Of a stretch of 64,000 bases of DNA, positions 45,733-56,821 are shown in pieces. Within the stretch, counting starts at the first letter, position 1, and the number at the start of each line of letters is the position of its first letter. Source of the DNA: Lactifluus volemus (taxonomy: Eukaryota > Basidiomycota > Agaricomycetes > Russulales > Russulaceae); contig WTXI01000121.1 in NCBI GenBank assembly GCA_022376515.1, positions 45,098 to 109,097 on the forward strand, written 5' to 3'. Both the position numbers and the translations under genes were made by a program. The notes beneath the pieces are model-generated. The model was given only the letters and a program-made list of their open reading frames with translations, did no database searches and was not told where the DNA came from.

Positions 45733-46378
45733 AACTGTTTCGTTCAGGATGTTTTTGTTTTTGTGGTCGCGCTTGCGTTATCATTAATACAGTCAGCGCA
45801 GAATAGAGGACAACTTGATCGTTCCGTTGGCATTCCGTTGGTAATGTTGGAAACCGAAAACATTTGCATGTCGAGGAGCCGAGCCTGGCAGGCACTTTCA
45901 GGTCAGTCACATGTCTAGGTCATACGCCATATTTTAGACTCCGTTTTGGTTGTCTGTTAATGACACTCAATGAGCGCTATTTACGTGTGATTCGCGAGAT
46001 CCTTTTGTAACATTGTAAACTTCGACCCTCGACACAGGCAGGCACAAGGGCAGGCGTGACAAACATGCTGTCTTTCATTTCACTAAACAACGTGGTTTCA
46101 ATCAAAAAGATTGTGAGACAAGCTGGAGTTCAGTGCCCCAGCCAAGTCGATGTCACGGTCGGGTATCTGGGGCTCCGATGACTAGCTTTCGTCAACATGG
46201 CCGCATACCTTCGAACTGAGTTTCTTCAGTTGTCGCCACTGAGACGGGACGGTGTAAAACTGAGTATGACTGGCGTCATCTTTTGATAGGCATCAATCGT
46301 TGACATTCGGAATTCAGCCTGAGGTACGCTGTGTAGTTTTAAATTGCCAAGCCAGTGGGCCTACGATGTTTAATTGGG
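45733..46378. other. Intergenic interval up to the inversion breakpoint
   Basis: No gene recognised. The left breakpoint of the rearranged terpene synthase fragment lies near 46,376, where the coding frame starts without an upstream splice acceptor. Confidence 0.5.
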
Positions 46379-46753
46379 GACATGTACTCGTACAACATGA
46401 GCAGGCTTCGGGGGTACGACGGTCACAACATCGTAACCGTCGTCATGAATGAAAAGGGAGTGGACCTAGACGGTACACTCAAGTGGGTCGAGGAATACCA
46501 CGGGCAAGTTTTGGCCAAGTTCCAGGCACACCATCGCAAGCTACCTTCATGGGGCCCAACGGTCGACGCCGGCGCCAAGGCATTTGTGGAGGGATTAGCT
46601 TACTTGATCCGTGGGATAGACTCTTGGTCATTTGAGACGGAGAGATATTTTGGGTCCGAAGGACCAGAGATCCAGAAGCACAGGGTTGTCACCTTGCTCC
46701 CGACGAAGCCAGACGTGACCCCCCTGATGGTAGTTACTCATGATGAATTTTGA
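46379..46753 (+). pseudogene. Sesquiterpene synthase C-terminal fragment, inverted
   Basis: Open frame starting DMYSYNMSRLRG and continuing HNIVTVVMNEKGVDLDG, LKWVEEYHG, LPSWGP, DSWSFETERYFG and EIQKHRVVTLLP. This is the C-terminal third of Agaricomycete trichodiene-type sesquiterpene synthases. The NSE/DTE metal motif (N-D-x-x-S-x-x-x-E) is incomplete: the Asn would come from the preceding exon, and the final Glu is Ser here (YNMS). There is no start codon of its own context and no splice acceptor upstream. The matching N-terminal part lies on the opposite strand immediately to the right, so this piece has been flipped. Confidence 0.8.
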
Positions 46754-46979
46754 GAATGAGACTTTGGAATCTTATCCTTCCGAGTCAGAAATCGGTGCTC
46801 TGGGTTTATCGCAACCCAAGGGGTCCACGTTCCTTGTGCGTAAACTGAAAAGGTTGCTCAGCCCAGCTATGCGGGGGCTCCACGCTCACAGCCCATCTGC
46901 CAAACCTAGCGTTGGATCACTCTGCGCTAGTGGTCTAGGTTAGACAAGTGTCCCTGCGTCAGTTTAGAGAAACCCGTAC

Positions 46980-47798
46980 ATTTGTAAGAACTAGGGACTC
47001 CGTGGCGTAGGCGCAGAGCGACTCCATGGCAGGATGTGCTATGACCTCATCCGGAATGTCCAGACCAGCTTCTATAACCGGGTAGGCCGGATATCCAGCG
47101 ATTGTAAGCCGCCTGAGCTTTAGGTAGTCTTCAATGCCTCTGATATTTCCCTTTGCGCGATCGGCAGCCTCATCGGCCACTGCGTACACATACTCTGCAA
47201 ACGTTTTGATGAACCATTTCTGAGCTGAATGGCTTTAAACCTTGATGGCACGCAACCAGAATCTGATCGTGATCAATTAGGTATGAAATGCATTCGCCGT
47301 GTGAGGCGCAGTAGATATACTGTCGTGTTATCTCGCAGAGCTTTGGCTCGCCCTGTGGGCGTTCTTTGTGAGGGTTATTGATAGCGTCCATGACCATCTC
47401 GGTATAAACCCGTGCGCCATCACCGTCGGCCTTGTCGGTGAACTCGTCAAAGATGAAATAGATCACCATGAGATCACAGGCGACGCGAACGCCATCTGCG
47501 AATTCTTAAACAAAACACAATCTCAATTGATGTTGACGCACAGACCTTTATCGAGCAATGGGAGTACGAGAGCGCCGAGAAGGGCTACGGATCCCATGAG
47601 ACTCCCCGAAGTTGCTAACAAAAAGACGGGTGGTTTACGGAAGTTACACAGATCAAAGGCTTTTGGGGATTTGGCGTCAAGTGCTCCGAAGCTCTGCAAC
47701 CAAGCGTCGCATTCTTGTTTGACCTTTGTATAGTGCTTGCTCCGCTTTCGAGGCCAGGGCCATTGAGCAAGAGGGTCAGGGTGATGAATCTTCGACAT
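46980..47798 (-). pseudogene. Sesquiterpene synthase N-terminal and central part
   Basis: ATG 47798 opens exon 1 (HHPDPLAQWPWPRK, SFGALDAKSPKAFDLCNF), which ends at 47639. A small exon encodes LLGALVLPLLDK. The next exon carries the aspartate-rich motif DEFTD (DDxxD type, binds the Mg-diphosphate) and DGARVYTEMVMDAINNPHKERPQGEPKLCEITRQ. The final exon (to 46980) reads AQKWFIKTFAEYVYAVADEAADRAKGNIRGIEDYL and ends LVLTN at a GT donor. Between ITRQ and AQKW the expected joining residues are not found in a clean exon, a sign of decay. The C-terminal exons are missing in this orientation. The product would cyclise farnesyl diphosphate, but the locus is almost certainly non-functional as it stands. 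Confidence 0.78.
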
Positions 47799-50700
47799 CG
47801 CCGTCGGATAAATGTTACTGTTGAGACCCGGTGGGACTTCAAGTTGTATGCACGAACGACTGTTGAGCCACTAGCACTTATATAGCTGTGCGAGACCATT
47901 TTCCTGGTAAAAGACCAGAGTTCGAGACATCTCAACCGAGACAGGGCTCTGCCTCCATCTATCTAGTGCCGTCTGTCGTCCTGGGTCTTCATTTCGGGTC
48001 GACCGGGATGCATAGATCAGGACTCTCGCGTTGACCCGATAAATTCAAAGTACCGGGGTAATGGATTCTTTAGACATAATAGCACTCACCGGGAAGCATG
48101 GATCCTGAACTGGGCGGAGATTGCAAGGTGGTTTGGCATGTTTGCGGCAGCGGGCGGCGGTTCCGAGTCAGCTTTACCGTATGTATGGGCGCAAGAGAAA
48201 GGTACCTTGTGCCTTTTTGCGATAACTGACTACACAAGAACAAAAGACCACTGCAGACTAGGCAGTCAGGTGACTCAAAGCTCAAGAACCCAAAGCTCAA
48301 GAACCCAAAGCAAAATGGCAGATGTCTACAACTCAGACTAGATAGCAAATCTTCATGGGCAAAAGTCCAGCAGGTATTTTGCACTATATGAGGGTACAGT
48401 AGCACAATGGGATTGAGCAAAAGCGATGAAGAGCAAATTCAAGCTCCGCTTGATGCGACGTACGCTTAGAAGTCGAAGGTAAAACGATAACTACCACCCT
48501 TCGTAACGATGTTGTGACAAACCTGTAGATCTTCCATATTGTCGCGAATAACGTTTTCTGCCAGTGGTTTAATGGAGACGGAGAATGCGTGAGGGCAACA
48601 CGGGTGCAGCTCCATGTTCCTGGTGTACTGCCGCTGATTCTACGGGTGAAGACTACTGTATAACCCTTCCGACTTCCGTCGCGCCAGCTCGCCCGTTGCC
48701 GTATCCTGTTACTGGTAGATCTGCCGCCCTATTGGAACCGGGACACCGAAATATAGATCAAGGCACTTCCTCTGCCGTGGTCCTCCTAGCATCACACTGA
48801 TCCATTATACGCCAGTCTATCTATCTCTGCAACATGAGCTTTTGTCCGGGACAGATTCGTGTTACGTCTGACGTATGTCGTTGCTTCTTTCCACTCCCTC
48901 TCTGTCTCTCAATTGAAAATTATTTGGCATTCGTCTTCTACTACGAGATCTTTATCGAGACCTTTTTGAAACAACCGGTCGTCAAAATCGCAACAGCCGC
49001 ACAGGCGCCGCAACTGCTATTAACGACGAGTGCGCGTGCGCGACCTGCGGTTTTTACCAGAACATCTCTGGATACGGGGACGGGTGCCGCATGGAACGTG
49101 TTGCGGGTGATACACGCGGGGACTGGTCGAGAGGAGAACGGCGAGGTCTGGGACGGTTGGGTCCTTTTTCACCCCGCTGTGCAACGTCGCCGAGCAGGTA
49201 GCCACGGAGATCGAACTCGTCTGGAGACGATGGCTCTTCAGATTCTCCATACAAGACTGGGGCTCTTAACAATCTGGTGTGTCTACTGTGATGCCCACCT
49301 CCTACTGGTACTAACCTGACATCTCTCTCTGCAATGCCCTCTATCGATTGTTCCCCTACGGTCATCACCTCTCGTCCTTCTACAAGACCACTTCATGTCC
49401 CTACCTGCACAAGCGTGTACCCCAAGGACCCCTCGTGCCATCCCCACCACCGTCTGCCCTTTTCTTTTTGGTGCTTCTAGAATACGCCACTTCTTGGTCT
49501 GGTCGCCCCAACGGCGGACCCTTACAATCTTCAAAGCCCTGCAGCTGCCAGTGATGAGAATGACACAGACAGATGAACAGGGTATGATGAGGACACAGAT
49601 GGTGATGCCACTGCGGCAACAACAACCAGTGATATCATAGATACAACTTGGTTTTTTTTTGCCCCATAATCTGAGTCTTTTTTACCCCTTATTCCGAGTT
49701 CTATTCAATAAAATTTGATTTTCAAAAAAACCTGTTTTTGCGTTGATTTTGAAGTTGTTTCACTGGTAAAAAAAACTCTATTTTATGATTGTTTTTCACC
49801 CATTAATCAAGTGATTTAAACTAGCCGGGTTGTCATTTTCAGTGACAAAACCAACAGGGGATTTGGACGGAAAACAACTCATTTGAATCCGGGATTAGGG
49901 ACCGCAGGGGCGGGATGACAGGCGTGGGAAGCATTGCAGACAAGTGCAGCCGAGATAAGTACAGACAACGCGACATGATCCCCAACCACTACCTCCTTGG
50001 GGCAGCACCCGCCCCTCCACCTGGTGTCAGGTAACCGGATTCAATCTATCGTTTTAGATGCTTTAGAATCCGAAATATCGGGTAATTAAAACCCGTTCTG
50101 GGGTGCACACGCCGCATGTGCACTAGTATCTGGTGCCAAAATGAATTCCCACACCGTAGTCTGGTACAGAATGCTGCGGGCCATACAGTATACCTTCGGA
50201 TGGAACCATGGCTCCCACTGACAACCACTCGGTCAGACGTGTACAGATAAGGTGACCGAATCATGGTTCGGATCGATATGGCATCATCTCAGAGCCCGAG
50301 GATTTGATACACGTTCCAGGCCCCAGCTCCTCCACAAGGCCGCGCGTCACAGAACCAGTATTGTTGTATAGTAACCCTTACAATACCTTCCGCATATGCG
50401 TGTGCTGCATTTTCACAAGCAAGGTAATGGCCCAAATACTAAGCATCGTCTTTCTCTACTTATTCACCCATGGTACGACTGGCTATCACGCCATCGATTA
50501 AGCCGCCATAATTGCCAACGTTGCCGGTGCAAGTATCAAGTAGAATGAAATAAATTTGAGGAATAACAAAGGCGTCACACGTATCAAGTCTTCGTCACTA
50601 CTACTATTATAGCCCTGTAGTAGTGTCCTCTCGAACTGTGTCTACTTCCACGAATCCCATTGTCTTTGTTCTGGCCTGAGGGTCCGTGTCGTTAGTCGTC

Positions 50701-51364
50701 AATTGATCAATCAATCAGTCAGTCATTCATCAGTACTGCATCAGTCCTCTCGACTGTGCCTGCTTCCGCCAAAGTCGGATTTATCTTAATTCTACCTTTT
50801 GGCTCTCCTATTTGTGAGGCTGCGAGGTATGGTATGATAGGTACCTGTGCCTGACCTTGCTTAGCGGACTTTGAATTAAGCCATTTCAGCCCGCGTGACG
50901 GTAGCATGACGTTGACGAAGAAGCGGTACAGTAGGTTGTCCGCTCCACCCCTAGTTTTTTCGACCTTTTCTTCCCAGCGGGTCATTCCGTCAAGAGATCT
51001 GCAAATAGTCCCCTGGGATTGGTCACCTGAATGAAGAATGTCTGCTGCCTCCTCCCTAGCTCAGGTTAAAGCATCTCGCCTGGAATTCAATTTGAAATCA
51101 ACTCGAGCTTTGGACAGAACGACTCTGCACTAAAAAATCTCCGGGATCCGGGATCCTTGATCGCCAATCATTAACAAATATCTGTGACCTACAAGCATCC
51201 TTGCCGTTCCGTTAGTATTAACGTGGGTAAGTCAAGTCATAGATGGTGGTATTTTGGCACCCACTTGCAAGGCTTATAAGCAACGCGGAACTTTTTTTTC
51301 ATGGCATTGACCATTGTCCCACTGGCACATCCTTGACGAAGGCAGCTTTCTTGAGAGAAAAATC
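47799..51364. other. Gene-poor interval with an AT-rich segment
   Basis: About 3.6 kb. Open frames at 48,585-49,370 on both strands overlap each other and have no recognised domain. At 48,276-48,308 a 15-bp unit (CAAAGCTCAAGAACC) is repeated twice. 49,640-49,850 is strongly A/T-rich with homopolymer runs. Near 50,695-50,735 there is a run of TCAA/TCAG tetranucleotides. At about 51,145 GGATCCGGGATCC forms a short repeat. I see no RNA gene and no terminal repeats. Confidence 0.5.
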
Positions 51365-52111
51365 ATGTCCCCCCCTTTTTTTTTCCCGGATCCCTACCCT
51401 TCGTTTTACCCAGTCCCCTTCCCCTTGATCTCTCCAGATCCTTCCGTTCGTTTTCCCAGGTTTTTTTTTAATTATCCCTTTCCTTCTGATACCTCCACCA
51501 ATGGTCCCCCTCCTGCTGGGACAGGATCCCAGGGGTGGGAGTCGAACACCAACCTCATCTCTACATTGCCTACCGTGACCGAAGTATACTCCAATCCTGG
51601 CGTTACAACCCCGCCTGTACACCATGGTGAGTCACATCAATCTCAATCTCAATCGATGATCCACACTCACAACACACCTCGGCAGCATCCCATGTTGTGT
51701 TAAACCAGCGCCCCGTATCCCATTCGAAGAAGCTCAGGCCTAAGTGCCTCATCTGTGGGAAAGAATATCATGCCAAAAAGGCGCTAAATCGCCACATGAA
51801 TGATCGTCATTCGGAGGAGGAGGAGAAATGCCCACTCCCTGGCTGTCCTTTTAAATGTTTTGGGCGGCGTAAACTGGTCCGTCATCGTGTGAGTCCGAGT
51901 CCCAATCCACTTTCATATTCATCTCCTTACCGAGATCTCTACTCGTACAGCAAGCTCAGCATAGCTCTGGCCCTTGAACCCGCGCCCTCTTCCCTGCCTC
52001 GGACTTTCTTGTTAACTCGTAAATGTGGTTTGCTATGTGACGTTGTACTCTTACCTTCCACACGCTTCACAGCCAGGCGTCCATCAGCTTGAGTGTACGG
52101 AGCCCTACTGA
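51365..52111 (+). CDS. Small C2H2 zinc-finger protein
   Basis: Exons 51365-51626, 51686-51888 and 52073-52111 give 167 aa. Finger 1 is C-X2-C-X12-H-X4-H (CLICGKEYHAKKALNRHMNDRH). Finger 2 is C-X4-C-X12-H-X4-H, and its last histidine is supplied by exon 3 (RHR|PGVH), which supports that splice. The N-terminus is rich in Pro, Phe and Ser (FFFPDPYPSFYP), encoded partly by T-runs, so exon 1 is the least sure part. A third finger would begin at LEC but a stop follows three codons later. It is likely a DNA-binding protein. It could also be a decaying fragment of a larger zinc-finger gene. Confidence 0.55.
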
Positions 52112-52440
52112 CGTATGAAGTACTATATGTATATCTTTCTTTGCTGGCAGAGAATGAGATGATTGGTTTCCCCGGTTAAAAACTTCTCCAATATCCGAGT
52201 GAGGTCCATCCTGTCGTATTTTGTGGAAGAGCAGGTGGTGTCATGTGTGAAAGTACTCACCCAGTGGGGAAGTGTGAATGTGGATGCAGCTTTGGCGACA
52301 AGTTGTGTTACGGGAACACGTAGCCCGCGGAATTGGTACTTCTCTCCAAGTTTGTACCGTTCATCATCGGGTTCGGGTTCGGCGTAAGCCAGCTTGAGGT
52401 GTGCTCAGAGAGTGGACTAGGATCGCACTTTGCTCGAAAG
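52112..52440. other. Intergenic interval
   Basis: About 330 bp after the zinc-finger gene. One open frame at 52163-52387 has no recognised domain. No repeat is evident. Confidence 0.5.
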
Positions 52441-52960
52441 GTTTTTTTTTTGAATCAGCATTTGTAACTTTGAAAGTGCAGCATGTATACAAAAAACAAC
52501 GACGCGCTCGCCACTCGGTCACCAAAGATAACTAACTGACAGCGACCTGGGTGGCGGGGGGAAAGATGAATGTGGCAAAGTGTGGGTGTGTGGGGGGTAT
52601 GAGGGAGCGGGGGGCGATTGCCCCAGGTGATCACCCGTGGTCTTCCGGGGGGGGGGTCTAATACATGCTCAATGAACTCCACGAGGGCCTTGCCTCCTGC
52701 TGAGGTCCCAAAGATGTTGATGGCGAGGTCGGCGGTCACTGGTCTGAGGAATCGATCTCGTGCTTCTCTAAAGAGATGCCATTCGAGGATGACGTGGGTC
52801 GGGGTCCGCGGTCTATGCGACCGCACTGACAGTCGTGGGGGTCAGGTGCACGTGGTCGGTGTGTCTCGCGTTGTACTCGCCCGTGAAGGCGTGCTCGGTA
52901 TGTTCGAGGTGGGAGGTCTGGTGGAATGTGGTTAGGTGAGGACGGATGGGATAGATTGTT
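52441..52960 (-). mobile_element. LINE (non-LTR retrotransposon) 3' remnant with poly(A) tail
   Basis: Minus-strand translation across two frames gives HAFTGEYNARH, then DCQCGRIDRG, then PTHVILEWHLFREARDRFL and INIFGTSAGGKALVEFIEHV. This resembles the C-terminal Cys-rich segment after RNase H in fungal Tad-like LINEs (GEYYARF, CxCG, THVILxCPLF, FGTxxGxxAL), recognised from family memory. At least one frameshift separates the pieces. At 52441-52450 there is a T-run, that is, a poly(A) tail at the right place for the element's 3' end. The 5' part is not recognisable. Confidence 0.55.
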
Positions 52961-55900
52961 ACAGACATTTTGTGCTGAAGCCGGGCCCGGGGTCCAGAGC
53001 ACTCAGCCGTGGTCCTCCGGCGGTGAGTCTCCGAGTCACTCGCCTCCTCTGTCGCACGCAGTCTTGCGACTCCTCGATAATTAAAACGAGGGGGAGCCTA
53101 ATTTTGTGCTGAAGATGATGTTGGTGGAGAGGGTGGGTGAGAGGTGGGGTGTCGCTCGCGGACTGCGTAGAAGAAGGGCATCTGATGATAATATGAGTGA
53201 ATGGAGAGGAGGTTGAGCTGTACTGGAAACCAGGGGCACATAGACCGTGGCATGCTTAGCGTTTCCTGATGGAAGCATGTTGAGTAGGGACGGATAGCGG
53301 GACAGAAAACTGGCGCCCGCAATGGTCGGACAAGAGGGCCAGGGGCTGGCCGGTTGGTAGTTGGTGTAGGGAGCAGTGGACAGGAACACGACGAGCATTG
53401 TATTGTAACTGGGGAGTAGTCGGTGCGATGGTGCGATGGGCAGCGCGAGCAGTGGCAACAACGGAGTCGGGTTCCTATCAAAAGGCTATGGCTGTTTTGG
53501 TGTCGGCGACGACGAGGTCTACAACGGCCCGAGTGGTCTATGGTGTACAACAGAAAAAGGCCTGTGTGAGTGGGCCACGGATCATTTCAGCTGCGGCGAT
53601 GACAAGGTCGCTGGGCCGAAGGCGGCGTCCCTGGATGTGGCGCTGATCCGACGACTGTGGCCGGGTTCGGTGGTCTACTTGCTAATCCTGCCTATACACA
53701 ACGCATGCGCCAGCGTACTTCCAGCGCACGTTGGACCGACTTCAAGTTGGGCAGAATTGGGGACAAATCCTTGGCGGTAGACAGTTATGAGGCCGAACTT
53801 GAAGGGCTGTGGTGTCCGTGAGAAATCGTCTTAGCCCACCGTTCTGTTCTGTTCCTTTGCATGGATCGTCCTTGACAGTTAGTTGGTCACCAGGTAAAGG
53901 GCAGCGCCTCCAAGGGGGATTGTCCTGGAAGGGAGGAATCCCGCGTCCGCAGGCACCAGCCTCTTGAGACGGCATATCCATGTGTCCAGCATCGGGCATA
54001 AGTGGGAGATGTGAGGGGTATGCCACTACTTCGCTGTACACAGAGGAGTCTGATATATGGTGGGTGTGTGTGGACAAGGTAGTGGTGAGTTGATGAAAGG
54101 GTTCGCGCGGGGCGGTGCGAAAGCCCTGACGATGATTCCTACAGTGACGTTTTGCACCGCCTGTAAGGCCTTGACGTAGCGTTTCTGATCCAGGAACACG
54201 TTTTGGGTGTCATATGTTGGGGAATGTGCACAGAAGTTGAGGCCAAGGCCCGGGCACTGGCATCAGGGAAATTATCGCTGGATCCATTACTGGAAGTCTG
54301 TGCGGTACCGCACTTTCCTGCCAGTCATACAAGCTGGGCGACTGAGACCACGGACAACACGAAGGTGCAAGCGAAAAGCTAGAAATGCATCACAATGATG
54401 TGACTGGTTCTTATGAGACGAGGCCGAGCACTGAGTTTGAAGATCGACAATTGAAATAGTACATTTTGGGCACAAGCACGTCGTAGCATCTTTCCCACCA
54501 CACCACCCCCAAACGCCGCGTCTATGTTCTAGAAATGGCAAAGCAACAAAGGAGGCTATTCTGGGATGGACATACTATTGTATGCCGGTTGCAACAAAGT
54601 GTCATGATTATCGTGTGGCATTGCTAGCGCCCGTCGATCATTAGCTAGTTGAGACTCCGACTCGGAGCCTGAGCGCTATCACTCGGGGACCCACAACCAC
54701 TCTTGTTCGTCATATGGACTGCCCCTCTCTGGCTGGCCTGGAAATTGAAGTGACCTTTCTACTACCCGATTGCTGTATCCTCCTCTCTCAATAGATCTCA
54801 ATCGCGCCTATTCTAGCACTGTAACTGAGCTGTCACTGTCTCCTGTGTCTAGTAAACCAGGGGTTTGAGAAGTAGCTTCGAGATACCACCGCATCGTGAG
54901 CGTGTCGCTTGAAGTCGACAAAGCACGATACGCTCGCGACCACGATGTAGGAAATTTGGCATGTGCTACATATTGGTGCTTACATTGAACTAGCTGATTT
55001 CGAGCACCGTTTTGCGATATCGTGAGAACTTCCATGATACTGTCTGCGATTCCCTTCCCTACTCTACCAGGCAACACTCAAAATTAGCTTATCATTCTCT
55101 GGCATGTTTCAGGTGAGCGGTTTGCTTGTGTCTCTGTTCTTGTATCTAACACCCCCGTCCTCCAGTTATTCGATTTCCTGAGTCATTGTCAACGTATATC
55201 ACTTGGTCCCTCACTGGCAGTCCCAGCGAGTCAGAACGCTATCTTTTCAACCTGACGAAGACAAATAAAGCCGAGTTGAGATAGCTGTTTCAGACCAGAC
55301 TCCATCCCGATGGTTGGGGTGTAACCAAAGCGCTGCGAGCTTGCACCGACGACGATGGGGGATCTTAGGTCGCTTTGTTTGTGAAGGTGAACTTTCAGTT
55401 GGAGGAGGCAGTTTTGGTGGTGAAAGTTGAGGTTGAGGAGGCAAGTTCAAGTTGCTTCCAGGCTGGAGGAAGTGACATGCTAGCTTTCAATCGAATCGAA
55501 AGTGGTGGTAATTATTTAAAGAAAATCAAGGGTATTTTTATGAAGAGACGATGCCAGTGCTTCCGCGCTCTCCGTCCTCTGTGCCGAATCTACGCACTCC
55601 GAGTCATCCATCTGATGATCGTCCATTCATCTCAACCGTCTCAACTTAAAGAACAAACTCAGCCGTGAGTATTCCTCTTCCGAGGTTGCCTGCATCGACG
55701 ATCACGCCAGCAGCTAGTCCAAGTGTCAACAGTACCAATCCTCTTGACTGTACTCCACTCTGCGAGACACCTGAGCATCATTACAGATAACGTTAACCAT
55801 CTTCTCCAGTATCTTCATGGCTTTAGGCCAGGGGGCATCAAACAACGCAGCGAGTTGAACTTCGAACTGAACTTTGCGATCTCGCCTATTACACCCGTGG

Positions 55901-56821
55901 CCCTGAGTCGTGGGAAGGAGGCGCCTGAAGTAGTCGTTGTATCTCAGGCTTGGCGTGAGGGGGCTCCCTCAGAAGGTCTCCACTTGTGGCTAAGAGGCAA
56001 GCCTGCGACGCGTTCCGATTCCGTTGACGCCCCTCCACGTGCTCTCCGAGTACTTTAAGTTCTATTTTTGTTGTCTCATCACTTGGATGACCTCTGCTTG
56101 ATTCGTTGGCAGTACTAACCCGGATTTCATTCAATTGATGGTATCCACAGAGATTTACTAAATCGATAACAAATTATGAGTGATACGTTGGTACCATTGA
56201 CATAGCTAGTCTACTTTGTATATATACGTTGCGGCAAGTCTCGTCCCCTCCAATTGAAGCAAGGTTTGAGCCGACATCGTCGGCATTTCCAGTTCAGATT
56301 TGGCAACAGGTTTGGGGTCTGGGCTGAGACTTGGGCTTTGCGAGTTCTCGAATGCATATACCCAAGCCTTCTCGGCTTCCAAGGCCTGTAATGTTGTCAT
56401 AGCCGGAGCTGATCCCGTGAAGGGGCATAAAGGTATCAGAGTCCAGATTTGTGCCAAGAAAGTGCGATGTGTCCATAGATACGGCCCATTATCATGATGC
56501 CATGCTAGCGCTCGTTTTGAATACACGGTCAACGTTTCGTTATATTAGGTGAATCAAACGTAAGATATGACGCCCGCTTATTGTAATGATGTTCCAGCCT
56601 CAGCTCATGAAAGACGTCTGAACCTTGTTCAAGTTGTCAGATTCCAGGGCCTAGATTTGTCTTGTCCACCAGGCCAAAACTCCATCAGTCGCCGAGTATT
56701 TACTCAAGATGGCGAATAACGGGCCGGATTTGTTCACGACTTTTTGGTCAACATTCCGACATTCAGTCGGCCACTGCCTGATGATCTCCACCATGCCCGA
56801 GTTCTTTCCCCGACATCCATC
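52961..56821. other. Gene-poor interval, possibly decayed retroelement sequence
   Basis: About 3.9 kb. The first kilobase may continue the LINE remnant upstream (minus strand), but I recognise no reverse transcriptase motif. Open frames at 53,081-54,080, 55,723-56,058 and 56,206-56,530 occur on both strands with no domain and no convincing splice pattern. No RNA gene, array or terminal repeat is seen. Confidence 0.5.

Noticed and set aside
48585..49370. Overlapping open frames on both strands, some with Cys pairs
   Set aside because: No domain, no consistent splice structure and strongly overlapping frames; I cannot support a gene.
51530..51570. GTGGGAGTCGAACACC resembling a reverse tRNA T-arm
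   Set aside because: No acceptor, D or anticodon arms can be folded around it, and it lies in the predicted coding exon of the zinc-finger gene.
53081..54080. Open frames that might be the reverse transcriptase/RNase H part of the LINE remnant
   Set aside because: No catalytic motif (YxDD or RNase H acidic residues) is recognisable in any frame, so the element was not extended over this region.
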